The notes beneath the pieces were generated by a model. It worked only from the letters and a program-made list of their open reading frames with translations. It was not told the origin of the DNA and ran no database searches. Below, in pieces: positions 50,962 to 61,297 of a DNA stretch of 64,000 bases. The stretch's first letter is position 1; every line of letters begins with the position of its first letter. The translations under genes were made by a program, and so were the position numbers. Origin of the DNA: Tanytarsus gracilentus (taxonomy: Eukaryota; Arthropoda; Insecta; Diptera; Chironomidae); NCBI GenBank assembly GCA_038502055.1, contig JAXRKN010000043.1, positions 4,340,001-4,404,000 on the forward strand, given 5' to 3'.

Positions 50962-51229
50962 AATGAGATAAAAATTCCTTTTTTAAAACCAACATGAAAA
51001 GTGAAATGCTACAACCATAACCAATTGAAAATTAAATAAAAAGAGAAAAGAACTAAGAAGTTGAATTGAACATAAATTTAATTTTGAGTTTTTCGTCGAA
51101 ATAATTTTTAAAATTTCCCGCACTTTGCATGTTTTTAAAAAAAAATTTAGTCATCTCGGTACACGATTATGAACAAAATCAAAACATTGAAATAAAAAGT
51201 TTTAAAAATTAATTATATAAATTGTCATC

Positions 51230-52351
51230 ATGCTACCACTATTAAGAACACTCAAAATCAATACATTTCAAGTTATCCGGCGGAGTCTATACTCACAACA
51301 GCTCAAAACATTACTTTTAACTAATTTAAATTCGTATGTAAAAAGTGCCGAAAATAAAGATGAATTTGAAGGATTGCTTGAAAAGTATAAGACAATTGAC
51401 ACGAATCTAATCGATGTCGATAAAGAATTAAGTTCAAATGAAAAGGATAAGGAAATGCACGAGCTCATGAAGGAAGAGAAGAAACAATTAATTTCTCAAA
51501 AAGACGAAGTTTTAGAATGGATGTTGGACGCAATCTATTTAAATGATATTCAAGACTCGATTCCATCAAACACGAGCTGTCTTTTTGAAGTATCCTGTGG
51601 AGTTGGAGGAAAGGAGGCGATGCTCTTCGCCAATGAACTCAGTGTCATGTATGAAAATTACTTTAATTTTAAGCAGTGGACGACATCAGAAAACAGCTAC
51701 GACAGAGATGGCGATTACTTGCGACATTATAAAATAAAAATTGATGGTCGAAATGTGTGGAACTGTTTAAAATTTGAAACTGGCGTTCATAGAGTCCAAA
51801 GAGTGCCTAAAACTGAAACGAGAGGCAGAATTCATACTTCGACCATTGCAGTCGCATGCATACCGTTGATTGTTAAAGATAAAATCATAGTCCTCGACAA
51901 GGATATTAAATTTGAAACTAAAAGAGCATCAGGAGCAGGCGGTCAGCATGTCAATAAGACCGAAAGTGCTGTTAGAATCACTCACATACCAACTGGCGTG
52001 TCCGTTGAGAGTCAAGAGGACAAGTCGCAGATTAAGAATAAAGAAATTGCAATGCGTAAACTTAATAAAATATTATCGGATACTTATGCAAAAGAAGCAT
52101 TTGAAAAGTATATGCAGACTAAAAAGAGTCAAGTTGGTCATTCGAATAGGAATGAAAAAATCAGAACTTACAATTATAATCAAGATCGAATTACGGATCA
52201 TCGACTTTCTCATAGCAGTGAGGAAGGAACAATTTTTAATCTTGAAGATTTTGTTAATAATCCTGAGCGACTTGATAATTTTATCAATGTTCTTCGTCGT
52301 TCTGATCAAGAGAAAAGTTTACTAGAAATTTTGAATAAAATTAAAGCATAA
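51230..52351 (+). CDS. MTRF1L: Mitochondrial peptide chain release factor 1 (MTRF1L/mtRF1a type)
   Basis: A single exon encoding 373 aa. The first ~35 residues are basic and hydroxylated without acids, as in mitochondrial targeting sequences. The class I release-factor core shows GVGGKEAMLF, then HRVQRVPKTETRGRIHTS carrying the PxT codon-recognition tripeptide (PKT, 193-195). GAGGQHVNKTESAVRITH follows, with the peptidyl-hydrolysis GGQ at 237-239. PKT without an inserted recognition loop fits MTRF1L, which reads standard UAA/UAG in mitochondria, rather than vertebrate MTRF1. It is convergent with the DUF2236 gene, with only 97 bp between the stop codons. Confidence 0.93.
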   Translation: MLPLLRTLKINTFQVIRRSLYSQQLKTLLLTNLNSYVKSAENKDEFEGLLEKYKTIDTNLIDVDKELSSNEKDKEMHELMKEEKKQLISQKDEVLEWMLDAIYLNDIQDSIPSNTSCLFEVSCGVGGKEAMLFANELSVMYENYFNFKQWTTSENSYDRDGDYLRHYKIKIDGRNVWNCLKFETGVHRVQRVPKTETRGRIHTSTIAVACIPLIVKDKIIVLDKDIKFETKRASGAGGQHVNKTESAVRITHIPTGVSVESQEDKSQIKNKEIAMRKLNKILSDTYAKEAFEKYMQTKKSQVGHSNRNEKIRTYNYNQDRITDHRLSHSSEEGTIFNLEDFVNNPERLDNFINVLRRSDQEKSLLEILNKIKA

Positions 52352-52448
52352 TTTTTTTAAATAGTTAAAAAATATATTTTTATTAATTCCACGTGCACGT
52401 TTTTGAAAATTTTAACGGTTATTTATGAATTTAAATTTAATTTTCTCT

Positions 52449-53629
52449 CTATATATTGAGCTTCACGTAAGCTTTGCGTGGACCAAAACGAATGATTGCA
52501 ATGAGTGGAAAATATCTGATGAAAAATTCACTCATGTGAGTAAAAATATTAAAAATCCATCGAAAAATTAGATACTGAACCAAAAATTGACGTATCATAA
52601 TTGATGTCCACAGCATAGATCGATTAAAGTAGTTTAATTGATAGACTTTTAAACTCGATCGATCACAATTTAAAGGCAACTCACTTTCAAGGTACTCAAA
52701 GCCATTCACTCCAATCAGTCGTTTGATGAGAAAAATTGTGGGTTCATAAAAATCAGGAGGGTTAAGGCATTGCAAAGCCGAAACTGCGAATTTAGACAGG
52801 TCGTTGAACTGTTCTGGTGGTTTTTGAAGATTCGGCAATAAAAATTCAGTTCTTACAATTTCAAGTCGTTTAAAAGTTTCATCAAAGGATTCATGACAGA
52901 GGTTGTATCTGAAAAAGAGAAAAGGGATGACAATTTTACTAAATTTTAAAAAAAATTAACACACTCGTCTTTAATGCCCATCATGTGTCCAATTACTCTC
53001 CAAAAATGACAAAAATCTTCTATTTCATCTTGTGTGCACTTAATACTGAGCTGATTTTTAAAGAGCACAGTAAATCCAATAAAACCAAATTGTGTGATTG
53101 CCATGTCTCGTTGAGAAATTATTCCCACTTTTCCATTCCTTGCCGAATCACTCACGACATTGTGCATTTTACGAACGTAATCGATTGACTTCCACGCCTG
53201 CGAATCTTTTGTAAAATCTTCTCGAAACCAATGTAACACATTGAAGACTGTCCTTATATAACGATGATATGCTGTCACTGCTGAAGAACTCTTTCTGGTG
53301 TGCAATAAAATTCTCAATATTGATGGAATGGCGATAATTGATAAAAGTCCAAGATACATTGCCGTCATCATGGAGAAAAAGTTTTTACGAAACATTTTTT
53401 GCGCACTAAAAATATTTTGTGGAATTTTTTATAATTTTTAATTTTAACTTCTTTAAAAAGTTTTTTATTTTTAGAGAATTTTTTGGTTAAAAAATTTCAC
53501 TAACTTTTTAATTTTCTCATGATCTGTAAACGGCGGAAATTCCAGGGAAGATTTATCAATTTCCAATTCTCGAGACATTGCAATTTTCTGACTGAATTCC
53601 GAACCTACAACTGATTCACTATCCATCAT
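52449..53629 (-). CDS. DUF2236 / MpaB-Lcp-type protein, paralogue 2
   Basis: Exons 53629-53505, 53405-52965 and 52908-52449 encode 341 aa. It is clearly homologous to the gene at 42727-44007 along its full length. Shared features are the anchor MMTAMYLGLLSIIAIPSILR, the block GKVGIISQRDMAITQFGFIGF, FCHFWRVIGHMMGIKDEYNLC and the C-terminal hydrophobic part. Exon 2 has the same 441-nt length and phases, so the pair arose by duplication. The two copies lie in the same orientation with three unrelated genes between them. The family may be haem-dependent oxygenases, but the function in insects is not known to me. A second ATG immediately follows the first. Confidence 0.85.
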
Positions 53630-54566
53630 TTTGGATTTTTTTACGATCAGATATTTTTTTTAAAAAACGATTGCACAATTTACATCCGCTAAGATGACCG
53701 TGCAAAACTCAACTGCAAATAGCATCGAAGTTTTGTAAAAACTTTTCTTTTAACATCAAGCGTGTAATGCACTTTTTTAAACCTGTTTATCATCTTTGAC
53801 ATCTTACGTTGAGCGACTTAGAAAAGTTGGAAAGCTAAATTAATAAAATTACAAAAAAGTTTCAATAATTTGCACCCCAAAAAAATAAATAAAAAATAAA
53901 TTTTTTTAATTTTTTATATAAAAAGGTTGATAGATGAAATAACGTTAATTACAGTGCAAAATCTAATATTGCAAAAAAAACTCGAGAAAAAATACTGTTA
54001 GATCATCTCTGAAAAATTCGCTGTGTTTGCGTACTTTAAAAATTGTTGGCGTAGGTTAGTACTTTAAATATGCGGCATATGGGAATTCCTTTTAAGTGAT
54101 TTAGATAATTTGATTATTTTTAATAATAAATTTACTTTATTTTATTAAATTCAAGGGGTAGAATTTTTTTTATTAATCTATCCAAAAATTAATTAACACA
54201 TTTCTAATTAATTATGCGTAAATTTCTTATTAATTGTCTTTTTCTATTTTCGTCATCATCAAAACAAAACCCGGCATATTTGACACACTTTTGAGTTCAC
54301 AAAAACTACAATGCAATTAAAATTTAAATTCAAGTTCAAAGTCTCGACAAATTCACGCGTGCAACTGAGATTTTTTTTCACTCACATGCAGCGTTCGATG
54401 TTCTTCCTATCGACCCCTAAAATAGATTTTTTGAGAGACTTCATCAACAAAAGTTAAGAAGAAGGAAAATAAATTGATAAAGTTTTAATTGAGAGCAATT
54501 AATTTTTAGTTTCAATCAATCGTTCGAAGGAAGTGAAAGCAGGAAAAAAATAAATTAAATAATAAA
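53630..54566. promoter_or_regulatory. Divergent upstream region, DUF2236 paralogue 2 / F-box gene
   Basis: ~940 bp of AT-rich DNA between two divergent start codons. It must contain both promoters, but no core element stands out. No extra gene is seen. Confidence 0.4.
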
Positions 54567-56683
54567 ATGGGTTACATCCCTGACGAGAGTGATTTAAATT
54601 TTAATTTTGATATGGTGGATTATTCTAATTATGGAATTAACATTGAACCTCCAACACCGCCCCCATTACCGCCTCGCGCAGTGACACCTTTAATTCCAGT
54701 AATATCGGAACCAGAAATTTTAGAAAAATCATATTTTAATAATGTTCCCATGGAGGTTAGTAATTAAATTTGCTTTAAATTTACGCAAATAAAATTTTTA
54801 AACATTGCAATTAATGAAATATTTTGCAATCGAGCTATTACTTAATACTGAATATATCAAAAATCACTTGACGTAATTTTATTTTTAGATCATCATTCAT
54901 ATTTTGAAGTTTCTCAATGTGAGCGATTTAAAGCAATGTGCTTTGGTCGATAGGAGATTTTTAAATGCGTGCATGTATAAAAAGTTTTCAGGTCGACTTA
55001 TGTTGCACTTTGTTGACTCATTCTACAAGGAATTTTCAGTGCAAATTTCTCAATTTACGGAAACATTTCGCATTTTTCCAATAATTTCGCTCAACACTGG
55101 AAATTTTGACATAGCTGCAAATAACTTTTGGTGGGATTATGGACTTAACATTGAAGAAATTTACTTTCGCAATGGAATTTTAAGGAAACATGAATTTGAA
55201 GAAATTATTCGATGGACGCCAAACTTGAAAGTTTTAAAAATCGAATCGAATTCAATTTTCGCCACTTGGAAAATTATGGGAACATATCACGAGCGGGTGT
55301 TTCAATTTGAAAACTGCCATCACATATCCCTTGCCAAAAATAATTTCATCGATAGAAAAATTTTCGATTACATGGTGTCGAAAGCGCCGAATTTAAGGGA
55401 AATTAATTTGTCGAATTGTCTCGCGAAGATGAGTGGACGTGAGCGGACACAACTGCTTGACCATTTCATCTTTTACTTAAAGGGATATGGACACACTATA
55501 AAGATGATTAATTTGCACTCGACACCCACCGATGATTTCTTTTTGCAGCAATTGGCTGAGGTATGAAAATTATCAAGCTTCACTAAAAGTTTGTGGAATT
55601 TTTAAATTATATTTTTCAGGTTAAAAATCTCCGTCTAAAATCACTTTCTTTAACTTTTAATGGCTCCGTCAACAATCCGAAATACGGCCTGATTCCTCTC
55701 ATAAGATATCAAACAGATCTCGAGGAATTAAATCTCAGCGAATCGCCGGCAGTTGAGGAAAACATTTTAATGGAAATTTGTACAAATTTGAAGAATTTAA
55801 AGAAGTTAAATTTGAGGAAATGTTCACACGTGACTGACTACTCGTTGATACCGCTCTCAAAATGTGAAAATCTGGAATCTATTAATATTACATCTTGTGA
55901 GCTTTTAACGGATGTGGGACTTCATGACGGTGAGGAGAAGAAAAATATTTGAAAAATAATCAAGTTAAATTTTTTTATCTTTTAGCTTTTCTTGTTGGAA
56001 CGCCGAAAAAAAATCTCAAAGAACTTCACTTTGCACTTTTATCAAATATCACGGAAATGATGTTTGTAAGATTTGGACCTAAATATCATGAGCAAATTAC
56101 GGCACTCGATCTTGGAGGCTCGATGAATCTAGCCGACGACGCCCTTCAAACTATTTTCTGTCACTTTACTAAATTACGTTATTTAAATCTCGACAGTTGC
56201 TGCAAAATTTCTGATTATGGAATCACGGGAAAGTTCCAGAATCAAAACTACTTTTCGATTAGAAGATTGCAAGGGTTGAGAACTTTCAGGATGCAAAATT
56301 GCTATAAATTAACTGATTTTGCTCTTATTGATAGCTTTCAGTTTAGTGAACTTAAAGAACTTTACATGTCTCGAACACACTTTGAAAAGGAAGGACTCGA
56401 GGCGGTCGCCAAAAATTGTCCTGCTCTTGAAGTTTGGGATCTAACGGAAGTTAATGGAGTTGACGACGAAATGATTGAAATTATCACCAAGCATCTTCAT
56501 CGCCTCCAAACACTCAAACTAAATTACAATGAAAAAATTACTTCTAAAATTTTCGATTACATTTACGAGAATTGCAAGGACATAAAATATCTCTACCTTC
56601 GAAACTGCCCAAATGTTAATGCTGACAGATTGAGAGAGCAACTCTACTACATGAAAGGACTTAGAAAAGTTTATTTGGAATAA
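54567..56683 (+). CDS. F-box and leucine-rich-repeat protein
   Basis: Exons 54567-54755, 54889-55560, 55620-55929 and 55986-56683 encode 622 aa. A proline-rich N-terminus (PPTPPPLPPRAVTP) precedes an F-box split by intron 1 (NVPME, then IIIHILKFLNVSDLKQCALV and DRRFL). About a dozen cysteine-containing LRRs of the AMN1/FBXL class follow (for example LKKLNLRKCSHVTDYSL, LRYLNLDSCCKISDYGI, LRTFRMQNCYKLTDFAL). FBXL proteins are substrate receptors of SCF (Skp1-Cullin1) ubiquitin ligases. I do not recognise the specific orthologue. It ends 244 bp from the convergent UBE3D-like gene, another ubiquitin-pathway component; the adjacency is probably coincidence. Confidence 0.87.
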
Positions 56684-56927
56684 TATCATTTAAAAATCCG
56701 AATTTTATTAAGCGCATAAGATTTCATCAAAGGATTTTCATTTATAATTTATAAGAGCATACAAATATGATACAATAAAAAATTAACCTCAAGTGAGCTT
56801 TATGTGTAAACTATATAAAAATAAGTTACTTTGAAACAATTCTTAAGTTACTTTACATGGAAACTATGCACACAAAATTATTTTGAATGAGTCAACTGCC
56901 GAGAGAAGAAGAATTTTTGAATAGAAT

Positions 56928-58085
56928 TTAAATTTCAATATAACTCAATTGAAATGAATTATTGTAGCGGTAAATTTCGGGAATTATTTCAGCCTGCGAT
57001 GCGAGATAGTCCGAGAAGATTGAAAACATTTTAAACGAGAATTCGAATGTCATTGTGTTGATGTCTTTTTGCCAATACTTTAATGTCCTCTCATCATCGT
57101 CATTGTTAATCTGATCCAGTATCAAGAACATGACTTTAATAGACGGAACTTCAATGAGCTTCAATTTTTCTTTGTCAAGTCTCAACAGCTTTAAATTTTT
57201 ATCCATAACTTGCAACAGTATGTTCAACTTTTGTCCCGTGTTCGGCGCTGATGACTCGAAAATGATTTTAACGATCGGCGATAAGTATGCGAGACTATCA
57301 CAGGAGATATGATTTGCAATAATTCGTCTAACTAAATCAATTGGTTCTAGTATGCCACTGTACATGAGTTGTCCATTAAACTTAACATTTTCCCACCAAA
57401 AGTGAAGGCAATTTCCATGGCTTTTCTTGCAGATGAGTTGAAGACAGCGTTTGCAGTGAAAGGATTTCTTTTGACGAAATCGTGACATGTCAAAAATTTG
57501 ACTGTTAAAGAGGAGGTGAAAGGGTCCGTAAAAAAGGTCATTTGGTTTCGGTTCAAATTTGTTTGTTTCTTCGTTAAAGCACTTATCTGTCTCCTGAAAG
57601 ATTTTTTCGCCCTCATGACGATGGCAGAACCAATCAGAAATTTCCATACCGCTCGATGGAAGCTCAAGGATTCGTTTAAACATTACATTCTTGTGAGTCA
57701 GTTGTGAGTCACAGTTTGAGCATGTCAAGGTCACTGGATCTTCTTTCTCAATTATAACATCTAATCTTTGGAATTTTACGCTATTATTTGACGGTCCATT
57801 TTCAATGACTTCTGCCTCAAATCGCTGTTTTTCAGTGATGAAACGGAAGCTAATGAATGTGTCCTTAACCAGCAAATTGTAAAACGATTTTACGTTGATC
57901 GAGAAAAAATCTGATGTTGGAATCTTATGCGATTCATTGCCGATTTGAATTATAATTTGGTCGGAATTAAGCAATACTTTAGTCTCACACTTGCCCAGCG
58001 CGCCATTGAACTTAATAAAGCAATTTCCTGCTTGCAGCCTTTTCAAAAACTCAATCGAGAAATGCTTGATCTCTAAATTTTCCAT
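56928..58085 (-). CDS. UBE3D: UBE3D / Ipa1-family E3 ubiquitin ligase
   Basis: A single coding exon for 385 aa. Family marks are the paired cysteine sets CSNCDSQL and CKRCLQLICKK, the ISDWFCHRHEG motif, a GPFHLLF segment and a cysteine-poor C-terminal half. UBE3D (H10BH; Ipa1 in yeast) is described as an E3 that interacts with E2 enzymes and, in yeast, affects mRNA 3'-end processing. A 61-bp 5' UTR intron is likely: donor GTAAGT after 58155, acceptor TTTCAG ending at 58094. It is divergent from paraplegin with ~435 bp between start codons. Confidence 0.82.
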   Translation of the reverse strand: MENLEIKHFSIEFLKRLQAGNCFIKFNGALGKCETKVLLNSDQIIIQIGNESHKIPTSDFFSINVKSFYNLLVKDTFISFRFITEKQRFEAEVIENGPSNNSVKFQRLDVIIEKEDPVTLTCSNCDSQLTHKNVMFKRILELPSSGMEISDWFCHRHEGEKIFQETDKCFNEETNKFEPKPNDLFYGPFHLLFNSQIFDMSRFRQKKSFHCKRCLQLICKKSHGNCLHFWWENVKFNGQLMYSGILEPIDLVRRIIANHISCDSLAYLSPIVKIIFESSAPNTGQKLNILLQVMDKNLKLLRLDKEKLKLIEVPSIKVMFLILDQINNDDDERTLKYWQKDINTMTFEFSFKMFSIFSDYLASQAEIIPEIYRYNNSFQLSYIEI

Positions 58086-58520
58086 TTAGAGGGCTGAAAA
58101 TGATAATTTTTTCAATTAATTTGAGTTGTTTGCAGTAAGATTTAATTAACTTACGTAATCCACTAATTTCCAACATTGCAACAAAGTGAGTAAATGAGAA
58201 AATCATGAAATTAATTTTTACAAAGAAACTAGTGTTGTTTTTAGCGAAATTTTGAATACTTTCACTGTGAGCTTTTGTGTCCTCGCTGTCCGAAATATAT
58301 TACTGAGTGAGATTAATTTTAAAGTTATAGATTTGTATAGCTATTTGCAAATTCATATTAAAACGTACAAATAAATTAATGAAATATCACAGAAATGCGC
58401 TTTAATTCACTCACGTTTAACTTTAGCTCAAGGGGAAATCAAGTTGATCAAAAAAAATCTAGAAGAAAAAAATAAACAAAACATTTCATGAAATTAGTAA
58501 AATTTTAAAGAATATTCGAA
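58086..58520. promoter_or_regulatory. Shared divergent promoter region UBE3D / paraplegin
   Basis: 435 bp separate the two start codons and include the predicted UBE3D leader intron (58094-58154). No TATA box was recognised. A compact bidirectional promoter is inferred. Confidence 0.4.
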
Positions 58521-60957
58521 ATGTATCGAGTAAATAGGTGTAAATTTATTGGTGAACTTCACAAGAAGATATCACGAATAAGTGTTAGTAGTTGTCATTC
58601 GGCAGCGATCAACAAAAATCAGCAAATAAGCTTTTTTTCACTTCCGTCGCAATTAAATTATGAAATTTACAATAAGACTGGAAAGAGAAGAATTATTCAG
58701 GAATATTCGGCAATATTGAAGCTTTTTAATCGATCATTTACAGTTCCCGAGTATGCTGTGCTGAAATCTTTAACAAACTCAATATTCTTTTGCAAGGATG
58801 CAAAAGACAGATCCAGTGGAAAAAAAGAAAATCATCCAGGATACAAGCCGGATGGAAAGCATGATCCGCCAGATGAAGAAAATGATCCAAATCGTGAGAG
58901 GATGATGGCAATATTAAGCAAGACAATTTTCACTGGATTTCTCATTTTCACTTTACTGTCACTGCTACTTCCCAACAAGAACAGAAATCAAGAAACAGCT
59001 AATCGCTATGTCTCGTGGAATGAATTTGTTCATCACATGCTGGCAGTCGGTGAAGTCAAAGAACTGATTGTCCATCCAGATTTGGATATGGTCACAATTA
59101 TTCTTCACGATAATGCAATCATTAAGGGACGACGAATTCCTTATAACTTTTATCACATGGCAATTGACACGAAGAAATTTGAGGAGAAATTGAGGGATGT
59201 TGAAAAGAGGCTTGGTGTGCGAGAGCCAGTTGCCGTTTCATTTGAACGAGGCGGAGAGTTGGCTGGAAAAATTCTCTTTTCACTCGTGTCTATGGTAGTC
59301 ATACTCGCTTTGCTTAGTAAATTGAGAAATTTTAAAGGACCTCTGAGTATGGACTCGTTTATGCAGATGGGAAGAGCGAGATTTACTCTTGTCGAGCCGG
59401 AGCAAGGTGGTCGAGGAGTTTACTTCAAAGATGTTGCTGGACTGCAGGAAGCTAAGCAAGAAGTCATGGAATTTGTCGATTATTTGAAACAACCAGAACG
59501 ATATCAAAAGCTAGGTGCAAAAGTTCCTCGTGGAGCTCTCCTGCTTGGACCTCCAGTGAGTTAATTTCTATTGAATTTAAAATTAATTCTATCACACTTT
59601 AAATCTAGGGTTGCGGTAAAACTCTTCTCGCTAAAGCGGTCGCAACAGAATCACAAGTTCCTTTCCTCTCCATGAACGGCAGTGAGTTTATTGAAATGAT
59701 TGGAGGTTTGGGTGCAGCAAGAGTTCGTGATCTCTTTAAAGAAGCAAAGAAGAGATCGCCATGCATAATTTATATCGATGAAATTGACGCCATCGGTCGA
59801 CAGCGCGAAGGAACTGGTCAGTTTTCGGGAATGTCATCGGGTGAGAGCGAACAAACGCTCAATCAACTCTTAGTTGAAATGGACGGTATGGCGAGTAAGG
59901 AAGGTGTCTTGATACTTGCCTCAACAAATCGCGGTGATGTTCTCGATAAAGCTCTTCTTCGTCCTGGTAGATTTGATCGTCACATTATGATTGATTTACC
60001 AAATTTGTATGAGCGGAGAGAAATTTTTGAGAAACATCTTTCTGACATTTCACTCGAAGGTAAACCTCAAATTTACTCAAAACGACTGGCGACTTTAACT
60101 CCTGGATTTAGCGGTGCTGACATTGCTAATGTCTGCAATGAAGCTGCTCTGCACGCCGCAAGAAATAGTCAAAAAATTGTTCAAACAAAGAACTTGGAAT
60201 ATGCTGTCGAGAGGCTGGTTGGTGGAACTGAAAAGAGATCAAGTGCTTTATCACCAATCGAGAGAAAGACTGTTGCCTATCACGAGGCAGGACACGCTAT
60301 TGTTGGTTGGATGCTCCCAAGCAGTGACGTTTTACTTAAAGTCACGATTGTTCCTCGAACTTCACTCGCATTAGGCTTCGCTCAATACACGCCAAAAGAG
60401 CAAAAACTATTCACTAAAGAGAATCTTATCGATAAAATGTGCATGGCGCTTGGAGGAAGAGCAGCTGAGAGCATTATCTTCAACAAAATCACAACGGGCG
60501 CTCAAAATGATTTAGAAAAAGTAACAAAAATTGCTTATGCACAAATCAAGGTCTTTGGCATGAATGAGAATATCGGATTGATCAGTTTCCCCGATGATTC
60601 AGAAGAACAACAACAAGGGTTAGATAAACCATACTCGAAGCATCTTCAAAACATGATTGACATGGAAGCGAGGATTGTTGTCAACAAAGCATACGACGCA
60701 ACCGATAAAATCCTTAGAGATAACATAGACAAGCTTGAGAAGGTAAAACAAATTAAAATTTAATTAATGACTGAAATTTTAATATTTTTTCACAGCTTGC
60801 AGAAGCTCTTCTATTAAAAGAGACACTAAATTATGACGAAGTCGTTGAATTGATTGGTCCACCATTGCATGAGGAGGCCAAGAGAAAAATTGAACCAGTC
60901 GAGTTTGAAGATTCGCTTAGATCGCTTTCGGAGAATAAAGAAAAATTTAATATCTAG
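58521..60957 (+). CDS. Spg7: Paraplegin, mitochondrial m-AAA protease subunit
   Basis: Exons 58521-59555, 59609-60742 and 60796-60957 encode 776 aa. The order is a basic N-terminal presequence, a first membrane span (TIFTGFLIFTLLSLLLP) and the intermembrane-space FtsH-extracellular domain. A second span (ILFSLVSMVVILALL) and the AAA module follow. Walker A is GPPGCGKT, split by intron 1; Walker B is IIYIDEID; the pore loop is EMIGGLG. The M41 metalloprotease part follows with HEAGH at 570-574. The pore-loop sequence EMIGGLGAARVR is paraplegin-like and differs from the FVG form of AFG3L2. The protein forms inner-membrane m-AAA complexes for protein quality control and ribosomal-protein maturation. 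AATAAA lies at 61001. Confidence 0.95.
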
Positions 60958-61297
60958 AAAAAATTTCATCCGCCTGTTAATTAGTGCTTTTATGTAATTT
61001 AATAAAAACTATTTTAAAAAAGTATTGAACGCATTTTTATTATGAAACTCGAATTTAATCTCATCCGTTTATCAAAAATTAAATCAGCATATATATTAAA
61101 GGCAATTTATTGAACAAATTCTTTTCATAATATTTTTCATTGAATTTAAAAAAAAATATCAAAAAAAATATTTTTATACCTCTTTTGATGTTGCATTGCA
61201 TCACGTACATTGATGAATTTTATTTATACTCAATTTATGAAATTAAATCGCGATTGCAATTTTTCACGTGGAAGAATTTGGTTGATGGAAATTTTAT
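60958..61297. other. Convergent 3' spacer
   Basis: 3' UTRs of paraplegin and the CFAP44-like gene. No other feature is seen. Confidence 0.5.
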
